Under the pieces are notes generated by a model. That model was given only the letters and a program-made list of their open reading frames with translations, was not told the origin of the DNA and did no database searches. Position numbers and translations under genes: made by a program. Shown here piece after piece: positions 36,213 to 45,606 of a stretch of DNA of 64,000 nt. Numbering within the stretch: the first letter of the stretch is position 1; every line of letters begins with the position of its first letter. Source of the stretch: Winogradskyella schleiferi (GTDB taxonomy: Bacteria; Bacteroidota; Bacteroidia; Flavobacteriales; Flavobacteriaceae); assembly GCF_013394655.1 (NCBI RefSeq), contig NZ_CP053351.1:434001-498000 (forward strand), in the 5' to 3' direction.

Positions 36213-37136
36213 GTGAATCATAAACAGCAATACACCGAACTTATAAAAACCGAAGCCAAACGCCTCGGTTTTTTGTCATGTGGCATAAGTAAAGCACAAT
36301 TTTTAGACGAAGAAGCTCCACGTTTAGAGGCGTGGTTAAATAAGAATATGAATGGCGAAATGCGTTATATGGAAAACCATTTCGATAAGCGTTTAGATCC
36401 AACTTTGCTTGTTGAAGGTTCAAAAAGTGTAGTGTCGTTATTATTGAATTATTATCCTTCTGAAATACAAAATGAGGATTCCTATAAGTTATCAAAATAT
36501 GCTTATGGAACAGATTATCATTTCGTTATAAAGGACAAATTAAAATCACTTTTACATTATATACAAGATGAAATTGGCGAGGTTGGTGGTCGAGCTTTTG
36601 TAGATTCGGCACCAGTTTTAGATAAGGCTTGGGCAGCAAAATCGGGTTTAGGTTGGATAGGAAAACACTCCAACCTATTAACGCAACAAGTAGGTTCGTT
36701 TTATTTTATTGCTGAATTAATCATCGATTTAGAACTCGAATACGATACACCAGTGACCGACCATTGCGGTACATGTACAGCTTGTATAGACGCCTGCCCA
36801 ACAGAAGCCATCACAGAACCTTATGTGGTAGATGGCAGTAAATGTATTTCTTATTTTACTATAGAACTTAAAGAACATATACCCTCAGAATTCAAAGGTC
36901 AATTTAACGATTGGATATTTGGTTGCGATATCTGTCAGGATGTTTGCCCTTGGAACCGCTTTTCCAAACCGCACAAAGAACCCTTATTCAATCCACATCC
37001 CGAATTATTGGATATGACCAAAAAAGATTGGGAAGAGATTACCGAAGATACCTTTAGAAAAGTTTTTCAGAAGTCCGCAGTGAAGCGTACTAAGTTTTCT
37101 GGTTTGGAACGGAATATTAAGTTTGTTAAGGACTAA
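36213..37136 (+). CDS. queG: Epoxyqueuosine reductase QueG
   Basis: QueG makes queuosine from epoxyqueuosine in tRNA, using cobalamin and two [4Fe-4S] clusters. The 307 residues contain the N-terminal cobalamin-binding domain, the [21 protein letters not shown] block with the catalytic aspartate, and the ferredoxin cysteines [12 protein letters not shown] (about 185) and CDICQDVCP (about 238). The start is GTG at 36213. Its 3' end is repeated at 45353-45474 and, decayed, at about 46930-47130. The stop codon overlaps the stop of the convergent lacI-type gene. Length is close to family norm, so this copy is intact. Confidence 0.95.
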   Translation: MNHKQQYTELIKTEAKRLGFLSCGISKAQFLDEEAPRLEAWLNKNMNGEMRYMENHFDKRLDPTLLVEGSKSVVSLLLNYYPSEIQNEDSYKLSKYAYGTDYHFVIKDKLKSLLHYIQDEIGEVGGRAFVDSAPVLDKAWAAKSGLGWIGKHSNLLTQQVGSFYFIAELIIDLELEYDTPVTDHCGTCTACIDACPTEAITEPYVVDGSKCISYFTIELKEHIPSEFKGQFNDWIFGCDICQDVCPWNRFSKPHKEPLFNPHPELLDMTKKDWEEITEDTFRKVFQKSAVKRTKFSGLERNIKFVKD

Positions 37137-38161
37137 TTCTTGGTCGATGCTCTTTTAATAAGTTTAGTTTCCAACGCTACGGTCTTAAATTTTACTGGCA
37201 AATTTTGTTTTCGTTTTTTAATCTCCTTGTATAAAAGTTTAAATGCTTCTTTCCCCATGTCATAACCCGGTTGATTAATGGTTGTTAAGGTTGGGGATAT
37301 CACTGAAGACATAAACCAATTGCTAAACCCAACAATAGAAATATCTTCAGGTATGTTAATTCCTAATTTGTTAAATTCTGTCATGGCTCCAATTGCTACT
37401 AAATCTGTATTGATAAAAATACCATCGACATCTTTATGATCGTTAAATAATTTTCTTGCATTCTCTTTACCCTCTTCAAAACTATTGTCGCCACATTCAC
37501 AGATATAGACTAAAGACGGATCGTATGTTAAACCATTATCCATCAAAGCTTTTTTATATCCAAGGAAACGGTCAATTGAGTTTTGAGGTAAAAGAGGGCC
37601 TCTAAAGTGAGCAATACGTTTACAGCCTGAATCAATTAAATGTTGAGTAGCCATATAAGCTGCTTTCCGATCATCAATTATTACCTTTGAGCAATTTACA
37701 ATTTTTGCGATTTTATCAAACATCACCAGAGGTAATTCTTGGGATATTAAGTTGTTAAGATGTTTGAAATCCCCAGTTCCATTGGCAAGAGAGATAAGGA
37801 TGCCGTCAACCCTTTTGCTTAACAATAAATCTAATTGCTTCTTTTCGAGCTCGTAAGATTCATTGGACTGAAGAATTATAACGAGATAACCTTTTTTTTC
37901 GGCTCTAGCAATAATGCCCTTTATAACACTTGAAAAAAAATGATGAACAACCTCTGGAATGATAAGTCCTATCGTTTTTGATTCTTTAGTCCTAAGATTG
38001 ACAGCAAATGCATTTGGTTTATAATTTAAAACTTCTGCAGTTTCCTTAACTAAACGCTTTGTCTTTTTACTCACATCAGGATAATCTTTTAACGCTTTTG
38101 AAACGGTTGAAACGGACATTCCGAGAGTTTCTGCAATTTCTTTTAAAGTAACTTCCTTCAT
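37133..38161 (-). CDS. LacI-family regulator of the sucrose locus
   Basis: The 342 residues start with a LacI helix-turn-helix ([20 protein letters not shown]) and hinge (VAVNL-like FAVNLRTK), followed by a periplasmic-binding-protein-like sugar domain ([16 protein letters not shown] onward). It is divergent from the TonB-dependent receptor gene, and two CGAAAACGTTTTCG palindromes lie between them, so it probably controls both directions. Its TAG stop is read from bases that form the end of queG (37133-37135), so the two genes overlap tail to tail by four bases. The inducer is probably sucrose or fructose, inferred from the neighbours. Confidence 0.92.
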   Translation of the reverse strand: MKEVTLKEIAETLGMSVSTVSKALKDYPDVSKKTKRLVKETAEVLNYKPNAFAVNLRTKESKTIGLIIPEVVHHFFSSVIKGIIARAEKKGYLVIILQSNESYELEKKQLDLLLSKRVDGILISLANGTGDFKHLNNLISQELPLVMFDKIAKIVNCSKVIIDDRKAAYMATQHLIDSGCKRIAHFRGPLLPQNSIDRFLGYKKALMDNGLTYDPSLVYICECGDNSFEEGKENARKLFNDHKDVDGIFINTDLVAIGAMTEFNKLGINIPEDISIVGFSNWFMSSVISPTLTTINQPGYDMGKEAFKLLYKEIKKRKQNLPVKFKTVALETKLIKRASTKN

Positions 38162-38199
38162 AATTAAAAAAGATAAATAGGATACAAAAGTAACAAATT

Positions 38200-38213
38200 C
38201 GAAAACGTTTTCG
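38200..38213. promoter_or_regulatory. LacI-type operator 1
   Basis: CGAAAACGTTTTCG is a perfect 14-base palindrome with the central CG typical of LacI-family sites. It lies 39 bases upstream of the lacI-type gene, next to that gene's likely -7 element (38185-38192 read on the minus strand, TACTTTTG). Confidence 0.85.
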
Positions 38214-38218
38214 GTAAA

Positions 38219-38234
38219 TCGAAAACGTTTTCGA
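38219..38234. promoter_or_regulatory. LacI-type operator 2
   Basis: TCGAAAACGTTTTCGA is a 16-base perfect palindrome, the same core as operator 1 with centres 20 bp apart, about two helical turns. This places two repressor dimers on the same DNA face. Confidence 0.85.
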
Positions 38235-38267
38235 TACGAATTTCTTAAATATTTTTAATCTTAACTA

Positions 38268-38275
38268 TAAATTTG
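38268..38275 (+). promoter_or_regulatory. -7 element of the TonB-dependent receptor gene
   Basis: TAAATTTG matches TAnnTTTG, 45 bases before the ATG at 38320 and 33 bases after operator 2. The -33 region is weak, which would suit a regulated promoter. Confidence 0.5.
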
Positions 38276-38319
38276 ATAAATATTACGCTAATAAAATACT
38301 AATTAAACAACATTTAAAA

Positions 38320-40950
38320 ATGAAATCAATTAAAAACAAAATGTATTTATTGCTTCTGTTTACCATGGTAACAGCAGCAGTTTCTGCACAGAGCAGTATC
38401 TCAGGTGTCGTAAAGGATTCTGAGGGCATAACACTTCCAGGTGTTAATGTAATTTTAGAAGGTACATCAAAAGGTGCCGTTTCCGATTTAGATGGAAATT
38501 ATGTGATTACTAATGTTGAAAATGGAACATACACCATTGTAGGTTCTTATTTGGGTTTTACAACATTTAGAAAGTCAGTTACAATCGATGGTAGTGATAT
38601 TACTGTTGACATTACAATGGCCGAAGATGCCGAATCTTTAGATCAAGTGATTGTTACAGGCGTAACAAATCCAAGATCTAAAATTGAGTCTAGTGTGTCT
38701 GTAACTACGATGAGACCAGATAAAATTCAAGAGTCAGCTCCTAGGACAACAGCAGAAATTTTTAGAACTATTCCTGGTATTCGTTCAGAATCTTCAGGTG
38801 GTGAAGGTAACTCTAATATTGCAGTTCGTGGTGTGCCAGTATCTTCAGGTGGTTCTAAGTATGTACAACTTCAAGAAGATGGTTTACCAGTGTTATTATT
38901 TGGTGATATGTCTTTTGCCACAGCAGATATTTTCACGAGATTTGATAATAATATAGGTAGAATTGAAGCTATCAGAGGTGGCTCTGCATCTACATTATCT
39001 ACAAACTCTCCAGGTGCTATAATTAACTTAATTAGTAAAACTGGTAAGACAGAAGGCGGCTCTATTGGAACTTCTTTTGGTTTAGATTACAGTTCATTTA
39101 GAACCGATTTCGATTATGGTTCACCAATAGGTGAAGGATTATATTTTCACATGGGTGGGTTTTATCGTGTAGGTGAAGGTATTAGAGATGCTGGTTATAC
39201 CGCTAATAATGGAGGACAATTTAAATTTAATTTAACGAAGGAATTTGATAAAGGTTACGTTAGAGTATATGCAAAATATTTGAATGATAGAGCAATTGCT
39301 TATTTACCTAACCCAATTCAAGTAACAGGCACAAATTCGGATCCGAATTTTGAGAACATTCCTAATTTTGATGCGAATAGTCAAACGTTACACACACCAT
39401 ATTTATCTCAAAACGTCGGTGTCGGTGAGAGCGGAGAATTACGTCGTTCTGATGTAAGCGATGGTATGAATCCGATTTCTACTTCGTTTGGATTAGAAGC
39501 ATCATTTGATTTAGGTGATGGCTTTAAAATAAAAAATAATGGTAGATTCTCTATGAATAAAGGAGGTTTCAACTCTCCGTTTCCAGCGAGTGTGTCAACA
39601 GCGTCAGATTTTTTAGCCGGAGATTTTGCGACAAACAATGGTTACAGCTCATTAGCTTATGCCAATGGAGATGGTGCTGTTAGTGATAGTTCTATTTTAA
39701 CACCTGTAGTATTGTTCGATACGCAATTAAACAACTTCAATAATTTTATGAACGACATTCGTTTAACCAAGAATTTTGATGCAGTCGATGTTACTCTCGG
39801 TTATTTTAAAGGCATTCAAAATGTGTCAATGTCATGGTTGTGGAACTCTTATTTACTTGAAGCTGCCGGAGATAATGCAAGACTTATCGACGCTTTAGAT
39901 TCCAATGGAGATCCACTTTCTACTAATGGACTTGTAGGTTATGGAGCAGCATTCTTTGGGAATTGTTGCCAGCGAAGCTATGATACACGTTATAATACAT
40001 CTGCACCTTATTTGGCGGTTGGAGTACAGGCATCTGAAAAATTTAATATTGATGCTAGTATTCGTTTCGATAATGGTAAAGTTGATGGCTCATTTTCTGG
40101 CCCTGTAACGTCTGAATATGACGTTAACAATGATGGTGAAATTTCTTTACCAGAGCAATCAGTTCAGTCTATAGATTTAGCAAACCCAACTACAGTAGAT
40201 TATGATTATAACTATGTATCTTATTCCTTAGGAGCTAACTTCTTGTTAAAAGATAACGAAGCTGTCTTCGCAAGATACAGTAGAGGTGCAGCAGCAAAAG
40301 CAGACCGTATTTTATTTGCAGGCTTAGATTATACCGACGGCGATAGAATTAATGCTTTAGATTTTATTAACCAAGCTGAAGTAGGTTATAAAAGAGGGTT
40401 TGAGAATGGTTCGTTATACGCCACTTTGTTTTATGCCAAAACAACTGAGGAAGGTGGTTTTGAAGCCACTTCAAACAGTATTATTGAAAATGATTATAAG
40501 TCTTTGGGTATAGAAATTGAAGGTTCATATAGGTTTAATAATTTTGATGTACGTGGAGCTTTAACTTTTACCGATGCAGAAATTGATTCTGGTGATAATG
40601 AGGGAAATACTCCAAGGAGACAACCAGATTTTATTTACAATTTAATTCCTACATATAATTTTGGTAGTGAAAAGCAAAATTCCTTCGGACTTAGTTTCAT
40701 TGGTCAAAGTAAGGCTTATGCTCAAGATTCAAACGAATTAGTATTACCTGGTTTTGTAATAATCAATAGTTTTATTAATGTCGGAGTCACTAACAACTTG
40801 TTCGTAAATTTATCAGCTAACAACATATTTGACACATTAGGAATAACTGAATCTGAAGAAGGAAGTATAGTAGAAGGTCAGACTAACTATTTAAGAGTAA
40901 GACCAGTGCCAGGAAGATCGCTTTCATTAGGATTAAATTATAAATTCTAA
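38320..40950 (+). CDS. TonB-dependent outer membrane receptor (probable sucrose uptake)
   Basis: The 876-residue protein has a signal peptide (to about 23, VSAQ), a carboxypeptidase-regulatory-like domain (ISGVVKDSEGITLPGVNV...), a plug domain (DQVIVTGVTNPRS..., IEAIRGGSASTLSTNSPGAI) and a C-terminal 22-strand barrel ending in aromatic LNYKF. It imports a ligand across the outer membrane with TonB energy. No SusD partner follows, unlike glycan systems. Its place between a LacI regulator and a sugar transporter, kinase and phosphorylase matches the Xanthomonas sux-type layout, so sucrose is the likely ligand (inference). A terminator follows, so it is its own transcript. Confidence 0.88.
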   Translation: MKSIKNKMYLLLLFTMVTAAVSAQSSISGVVKDSEGITLPGVNVILEGTSKGAVSDLDGNYVITNVENGTYTIVGSYLGFTTFRKSVTIDGSDITVDITMAEDAESLDQVIVTGVTNPRSKIESSVSVTTMRPDKIQESAPRTTAEIFRTIPGIRSESSGGEGNSNIAVRGVPVSSGGSKYVQLQEDGLPVLLFGDMSFATADIFTRFDNNIGRIEAIRGGSASTLSTNSPGAIINLISKTGKTEGGSIGTSFGLDYSSFRTDFDYGSPIGEGLYFHMGGFYRVGEGIRDAGYTANNGGQFKFNLTKEFDKGYVRVYAKYLNDRAIAYLPNPIQVTGTNSDPNFENIPNFDANSQTLHTPYLSQNVGVGESGELRRSDVSDGMNPISTSFGLEASFDLGDGFKIKNNGRFSMNKGGFNSPFPASVSTASDFLAGDFATNNGYSSLAYANGDGAVSDSSILTPVVLFDTQLNNFNNFMNDIRLTKNFDAVDVTLGYFKGIQNVSMSWLWNSYLLEAAGDNARLIDALDSNGDPLSTNGLVGYGAAFFGNCCQRSYDTRYNTSAPYLAVGVQASEKFNIDASIRFDNGKVDGSFSGPVTSEYDVNNDGEISLPEQSVQSIDLANPTTVDYDYNYVSYSLGANFLLKDNEAVFARYSRGAAAKADRILFAGLDYTDGDRINALDFINQAEVGYKRGFENGSLYATLFYAKTTEEGGFEATSNSIIENDYKSLGIEIEGSYRFNNFDVRGALTFTDAEIDSGDNEGNTPRRQPDFIYNLIPTYNFGSEKQNSFGLSFIGQSKAYAQDSNELVLPGFVIINSFINVGVTNNLFVNLSANNIFDTLGITESEEGSIVEGQTNYLRVRPVPGRSLSLGLNYKF

Positions 40951-40997
40951 TACAAACATATTTGAGTTAGTTAGATTCTTAAGTTTGATTGATTGGT

Positions 40998-41040
40998 AAA
41001 AAGAGTCGGTGTTAATGTTTTATCATTGGCTCTTTTTTTT
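40998..41040 (+). terminator. Terminator after the TonB-dependent receptor gene
   Basis: AAAAAGAGTCGGTG (40998-41011) pairs, with a few G-T pairs, with CATTGGCTCTTTTT (41024-41037), followed by more T. This separates the receptor from the transporter operon, so the latter needs read-through or its own promoter. Confidence 0.7.
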
Positions 41041-41098
41041 CTTAAAATGATTACTTTGCTATTTAACTAAATACTAACTATACCAGACATTGAAAACC

Positions 41099-42433
41099 AT
41101 GTTAAAGACAAAACCAAGCTTAAGTTTCTGGCAAATATTTAATATGAATGTGGGATTCCTTGGAATTCAGTTCAGTTTTGGTTTGCAGCAAACAGCAGTT
41201 AATCCTATCTTTTCTTTCTTAGGTGCAAGTCATGAGGATTTACCTTTATTAAATTTAGCAGGACCAATAACAGGTTTGATTATTCAGCCTATAATTGGTG
41301 CGATTTCAGATAAAACGTGGTCGCCGAAATGGGGAAGAAGAAAACCATTCTTTTTAATTGGTGCGCTTATAGGAAGTTTATGTTTGTTTGCATTTCCTTA
41401 TAGCCCATCGTTATGGTTTGCAGTTGGTTTATTGTGGATTTTAGATGTTGGAAATAATATGGCAATGGAACCTTACAGAGCTTTTGTTGGTGATAAATTA
41501 CCAAATAAACAGCTAAGTTTTGGTTACCAGATGCAAAGTTTGTTTGTTGGTGCTGGTATTGTTTTGGCAAATGCATCGATATTTCTATTTCAAGATTGGT
41601 TCGGTGGCCAAGAAGTTGTGGATGAAACGGTAAAGTCAATTCCGAAATGGTTATATTATTCCTTTTATATTGGTGCCATTTTATCAATAAGTACGATTTT
41701 GTGGTCTGTTTTAAAAACACCAGAGATACCACCTGAAGCGGATGAGTTAGAAGAAATTAATAAGCATAAGGCCTTACCTTTTTCTGAACGTGTTAAAACA
41801 CCGTTCATAGAAATTTGGGAGGCTATTAAAGACATGCCTAAATTTATGTGGAAGCTTGCTGGAGTGTATCTCTTTCAATGGTATGCACTATTCATTTACT
41901 GGCAATTTATTTCACCAATGTTTGAAGAAAGTGTAGGTTTTGATAAATCCCAAGCTTTAAGTCAGGCGGCTAAAATGAACACAACCTACAACATTTCTAC
42001 CATAGTATTTGCTTTGGCATTAGTACCATTAGCCTTAAAATGGGGAGGAAAAAAAGTGTATGTCTTAAGTTTGTTTTTAACAGGAATAGCGATGTTGTCC
42101 ATTCCAAATATTCAAGATCCCACTATGGTATTATTGCCAATGGTTTTATTCGGAATTGGTTGGGCGGCCATGATGGGAATTCCATATTCAATGGTTTCTA
42201 AAATAGTACCTCAAGAACGAAGAGGCGTTTATATGGGAATTTTGAATATGATGATTGTAATTCCTATGGGAATTCAAACATTAACCTTTGGTCCAATAGT
42301 TAAGAATCTATTAAACAATAGTGCGGTTAATGCGATACTGTTTGGAGGTGTATTTTTCGTTATTGCAGGTATGTTGGCATTGCGTTTAAAACAACCTGAG
42401 GAAATTCTAGAAGAAAAAAGTATTGATAATTAA
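41099..42433 (+). CDS. MFS sugar transporter (GPH/sucrose-type)
   Basis: The protein has twelve membrane helices. NMNVGFLGIQFSFGLQQTAV and the loop SDKTWSPKWGRRKPFF (with the RxGRR signature) match the sucrose/proton symporter group of the major facilitator superfamily, related to plant SUT proteins. It would carry the disaccharide over the inner membrane. The ATG at 41099 gives MLKTKPSLSF; an in-frame TTG at 41090 would add three residues. It is followed by a kinase gene (14-base gap) and a phosphorylase-like gene, so the three form an operon. Substrate is inferred from family and context. Confidence 0.86.
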   Translation: MLKTKPSLSFWQIFNMNVGFLGIQFSFGLQQTAVNPIFSFLGASHEDLPLLNLAGPITGLIIQPIIGAISDKTWSPKWGRRKPFFLIGALIGSLCLFAFPYSPSLWFAVGLLWILDVGNNMAMEPYRAFVGDKLPNKQLSFGYQMQSLFVGAGIVLANASIFLFQDWFGGQEVVDETVKSIPKWLYYSFYIGAILSISTILWSVLKTPEIPPEADELEEINKHKALPFSERVKTPFIEIWEAIKDMPKFMWKLAGVYLFQWYALFIYWQFISPMFEESVGFDKSQALSQAAKMNTTYNISTIVFALALVPLALKWGGKKVYVLSLFLTGIAMLSIPNIQDPTMVLLPMVLFGIGWAAMMGIPYSMVSKIVPQERRGVYMGILNMMIVIPMGIQTLTFGPIVKNLLNNSAVNAILFGGVFFVIAGMLALRLKQPEEILEEKSIDN

Positions 42434-42447
42434 GAATTGAATTTGTT

Positions 42448-43386
42448 TTGGAAAACAGTATAAAGAATATAGATATATTGTGTATTGGTGAGGTACTGAT
42501 AGATTTTATTGGGCATCAAAAAGATGTTCATATTAACAACACAAGAGATTATCACAGGTATTTAGGAGGCTCACCAACCAACGTTGCAATGAATGCAGCA
42601 AGACTAGGACTAAAATCTAGAATGGTTGCCACTGTCGGGAATGATGGCTTTGGGGAGTATATTTATGAACGTTTAAATCAAGTTGGAGTCGATACAAATT
42701 CCATTAATAAAATTAATAATAAACCAACGAGTGTTATTTTTGTATCAAGATCTCAGAATACACCAGATTTTATCCCTTACCGTGAAGCGGATTATCGGAT
42801 TTCTGAAAGTCAAATTCCATTAGCATTGCTGGCAAACACCAAAATTTACCATACCACTTGTTTTGCACTTAGTAAAAACCCTGCTCAAGCTACTATTTTA
42901 AAAAAGGCAGAAGAAGCGTACAATTTGGGCTGTCAGTTAAGCATCGATATTAACTATGCGGATGAATTGTGGGAGGATAAGAAAGATGCCCTAAGCGTTA
43001 TCAAGGCATATTGCAAGTTTAATCCATTGATTAAAATTAGTGAAGATGATATGTCAAGACTGTTTGAACGCCATTTACCACATGATGAAATCTTTGAGTT
43101 TTTTCATAAGGAAGGTGTCGAAACGATTTGTTTAACTTTAGGAAGTAAAGGAGTTAAATTATCTCAAAAACATCAGCCAGTTATAGAATTGCCAGCCATT
43201 AAAGTTGAAAATGTTATGGATGCTACAGGAGCTGGAGACGCCTTTTGGTCAGGATTCTTATTCGCTTATATCAAAGATAAACCAATAGAAGAATGTCTAA
43301 AAGTGGCATTAAAGCTAGCAGCATTAAAACTTCAAAATGTTGGAAGACTACCAGACAACATTGATATTTTATCCAAACTGTTATAA
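42448..43386 (+). CDS. PfkB-family fructokinase
   Basis: The 312-residue kinase has the PfkB signatures: GGSPTNVAMNAARLG near the start (sugar binding) and DATGAGDAFWSGFL at about 258-271, with the catalytic Asp at about 264 and anion-hole glycines. Beside a sucrose phosphorylase-like gene it would phosphorylate released fructose to fructose 6-phosphate. The start is TTG at 42448; no ATG fits, and the frame is closed just upstream by the transporter stop. Substrate is inferred from context, since the family also includes ribo- and gluconokinases. Confidence 0.88.
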   Translation: MENSIKNIDILCIGEVLIDFIGHQKDVHINNTRDYHRYLGGSPTNVAMNAARLGLKSRMVATVGNDGFGEYIYERLNQVGVDTNSINKINNKPTSVIFVSRSQNTPDFIPYREADYRISESQIPLALLANTKIYHTTCFALSKNPAQATILKKAEEAYNLGCQLSIDINYADELWEDKKDALSVIKAYCKFNPLIKISEDDMSRLFERHLPHDEIFEFFHKEGVETICLTLGSKGVKLSQKHQPVIELPAIKVENVMDATGAGDAFWSGFLFAYIKDKPIEECLKVALKLAALKLQNVGRLPDNIDILSKLL

Positions 43387-43398
43387 TACCATATTATT

Positions 43399-45138
43399 AT
43401 GATCAAAAGTGAAAGCCTAAACCTTTCTAATGGTGTAATGCTAAATGCATATCCTGATAGTATAGGTAAAAAATTAAGTGATACTATTGAAATGCTGCAA
43501 TTGCCAGAGTTTAAGGATGCATTTTCTTTATTCTATGTTTTGCCCACCTTTTTTAATAGTGATTTAGATCGCGGTTTCTCCATTATAGATTACAACCTTA
43601 ATAAAGAATTGGTTTCTAAAGACGATTTAAAAGTATTGAATGAGTTAAATATCATGTTGAAATTTGATATTGTTTTAAATCATCTATCGGTAGCCTCACC
43701 TCAGTTCAAGGATTTATTGAAATATGGTGATGACTCTAAATACAAGGATTTTTTCATTAATTGGAATACGTTTTGGGAAGGACATGGGAGTAAAAATGAA
43801 GATGGTATAATCATTCCTAAAAAAGAATTTCTCAACAAGTTATTCATGAGAAAATCGGGGTTACCTATTTTAAAAGTACCGTTTCCAGATGGTTCAAAAC
43901 GACCGTATTGGAATACGTTCTATCAGCAGGTCAATTACAATAGAATTACTGTAGCTGATTTAGAGAGCATAAAAGAATTAAATAACGTCGACAAAACAAT
44001 AATAGTAGAAAAAGTTAATAAGGTCATAGAAGGTGATGAAGATATAAGTGCTATTAACTTTAAAAAATACAATCATTTAAAATCTGAAATATTAAAAGTA
44101 GTAGACAGAAACTGTACCTATCTAGGGCAAATGGATGTTAATGCCAATTCTGAATTAGTTTGGGAGTTTTATGAAGACACATTAGCCAAAGTAAAAAGCT
44201 TTGGTTGTAAAGTATTAAGGTTAGATGCATTTGCTTATTTGCATAAAGAAGTTGGTCAATCTAACTTTTTTAATAAACCTGGTACATGGCAACATTTGGA
44301 GCGAATAAAACAAATAGCAAACAAAAATGATCTCACACTTTTACCAGAAATCCATGCGGAATATGGTTTACATCTACATGATGAAGTTGCAGAGAAAGGT
44401 TATCACATTTATGATTTTTTTCTACCTGGATTAGTCATTCATACCCTAGAAAAAGGAAGTAATAAGGCACTTTTAAAATGGGCTAAGGAAATTATTGATA
44501 AAGATTATAAAACTGTAAATATGCTCGGCTGCCATGACGGCATTCCTGTTTTAGATTTAAAAGGAAAGGAAGTCAATGGAATTTATAATCAAGGTTTACT
44601 TCAAGATAAAGAAATAGAAGATATAATGAATGTCATAATGGAGCGTGGCGGACGAGTTAAAAACCTCTATGATCCATCTGGAAAAAAGATATCATATTAT
44701 CAAATTAATGCCACATATTTTAGTGCTTTAAAAGAGAATGAACAAAAATTACTCGCCGCTAGAGCCATTCAATTATTTATGCCAGGCATTCCACAAATTT
44801 GGTATCTTGATTTATTCGTAGGGAAAAATAACTATGAGGCTGCGGACAAAGCAGGTAACGGAGGGCATAAGGAAATTAATCGCACAACGTTAAGCCTAAA
44901 TGATGTAAGAGCTGGTTTAAAAACAGACATTGTAAAAAATCAACTTAAAATAATTAGGTTAAGAAACACTTCAAAAGCATTTTTTGGTAAGCTAACAATT
45001 AAGGATACTTCGGATAATGAAATTGATATGGTTTGGAAAAACAATGGTGCTTTTGCGCATCTTGAGTTAAATCTAATTTCTTATAAGCTTTCAATAACGT
45101 ATTCAAATGGTGATAAAATTGTTGTATTAAATTTTTAA
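43399..45138 (+). CDS. GH13 sucrose phosphorylase-like enzyme
   Basis: The 579 residues form a GH13 (alpha/beta)8 barrel of the sucrose phosphorylase subgroup. The nucleophile Asp is at about 276 in RLDAFAYLHKEVG, the acid/base Glu at about 317 in LLPEIHAEY, and the transition-state His-Asp at about 379-380 in GCHDGIPVLD; the early FDIVLNHLS is conserved region I. Sucrose plus phosphate would give glucose 1-phosphate and fructose. Related enzymes act on glucosylglycerate or glucosylglycerol, so the exact acceptor needs a test. No signal peptide: it works in the cytoplasm after uptake. It is the last gene of the operon (12 bases after the kinase). Confidence 0.86.
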   Translation: MIKSESLNLSNGVMLNAYPDSIGKKLSDTIEMLQLPEFKDAFSLFYVLPTFFNSDLDRGFSIIDYNLNKELVSKDDLKVLNELNIMLKFDIVLNHLSVASPQFKDLLKYGDDSKYKDFFINWNTFWEGHGSKNEDGIIIPKKEFLNKLFMRKSGLPILKVPFPDGSKRPYWNTFYQQVNYNRITVADLESIKELNNVDKTIIVEKVNKVIEGDEDISAINFKKYNHLKSEILKVVDRNCTYLGQMDVNANSELVWEFYEDTLAKVKSFGCKVLRLDAFAYLHKEVGQSNFFNKPGTWQHLERIKQIANKNDLTLLPEIHAEYGLHLHDEVAEKGYHIYDFFLPGLVIHTLEKGSNKALLKWAKEIIDKDYKTVNMLGCHDGIPVLDLKGKEVNGIYNQGLLQDKEIEDIMNVIMERGGRVKNLYDPSGKKISYYQINATYFSALKENEQKLLAARAIQLFMPGIPQIWYLDLFVGKNNYEAADKAGNGGHKEINRTTLSLNDVRAGLKTDIVKNQLKIIRLRNTSKAFFGKLTIKDTSDNEIDMVWKNNGAFAHLELNLISYKLSITYSNGDKIVVLNF

Positions 45139-45352
45139 CCCTATTTAAAACTAAATTCTACAGAATACTTACGAAAAAAACTATCTCTTATCTTTTCGAA
45201 ATTGTGATACTCATAAAGCTAGTAATCACCAAATCCTACATTATAAATCCGAAATGAAATGTTTAACGTTATACTTAAACTCTAAAATTACTGCTTAAAA
45301 TAGGTGGACTTTAGTTTCGAACTCAATATTTAGAAGAAAAAAAGTTTGAGTT
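45139..45352. other. Spacer between the sucrose locus and the first queG remnant
   Basis: The 214 bases are AT-rich and hold no supportable gene, terminator or promoter. With the remnant and the next spacer this makes a stretch of 468 bases (45139-45606) without an intact gene. Confidence 0.5.
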
Positions 45353-45474
45353 ATGATCAAAAAAATTAGGAAAAGATTACCGAAGATACTTTTAGAAAGG
45401 TATTTCAAAAATCTGCTGTAAAGCGTACTAAGTTTTTCGGTTTGGAGCGAAATATTAATTTTCTTAAAGATTAG
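45353..45474 (+). pseudogene. Remnant of a queG 3' end
   Basis: From 45370 the frame reads [20 protein letters not shown] then [14 protein letters not shown] and a TAG, against [20 protein letters not shown] then [14 protein letters not shown] in intact QueG: 30 of 34 residues match. Over these 105 bases, 18 differ from queG (about 83% identical). Of 17 changed codons, 13 (including the stop) are silent. Upstream the match continues to about 45353 with a one-base deletion that shifts the frame, and an in-frame TAG precedes residue 1, so nothing is expressed as QueG. It is a displaced or duplicated queG tail. Confidence 0.9.
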
Positions 45475-45606
45475 CTCATTTTTTAAACCCAATATCCTGT
45501 CGTTAACATCATTTTAACCACCTCCTAAGCATCTGCGTTAAGAAAATCTTTAAAACAGAACATGTTTTAGACCAATAACATGTAAGTTAAAAGGGAACCT
45601 AATAAG

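Noticed and set aside
43399-45138. Amylosucrase, as in the Xanthomonas sux locus
   Set aside because: The protein lacks the long N-terminal helical domain of amylosucrases, and the EIHAEY and CHDGIPVLD blocks fit the phosphorylase subgroup better.
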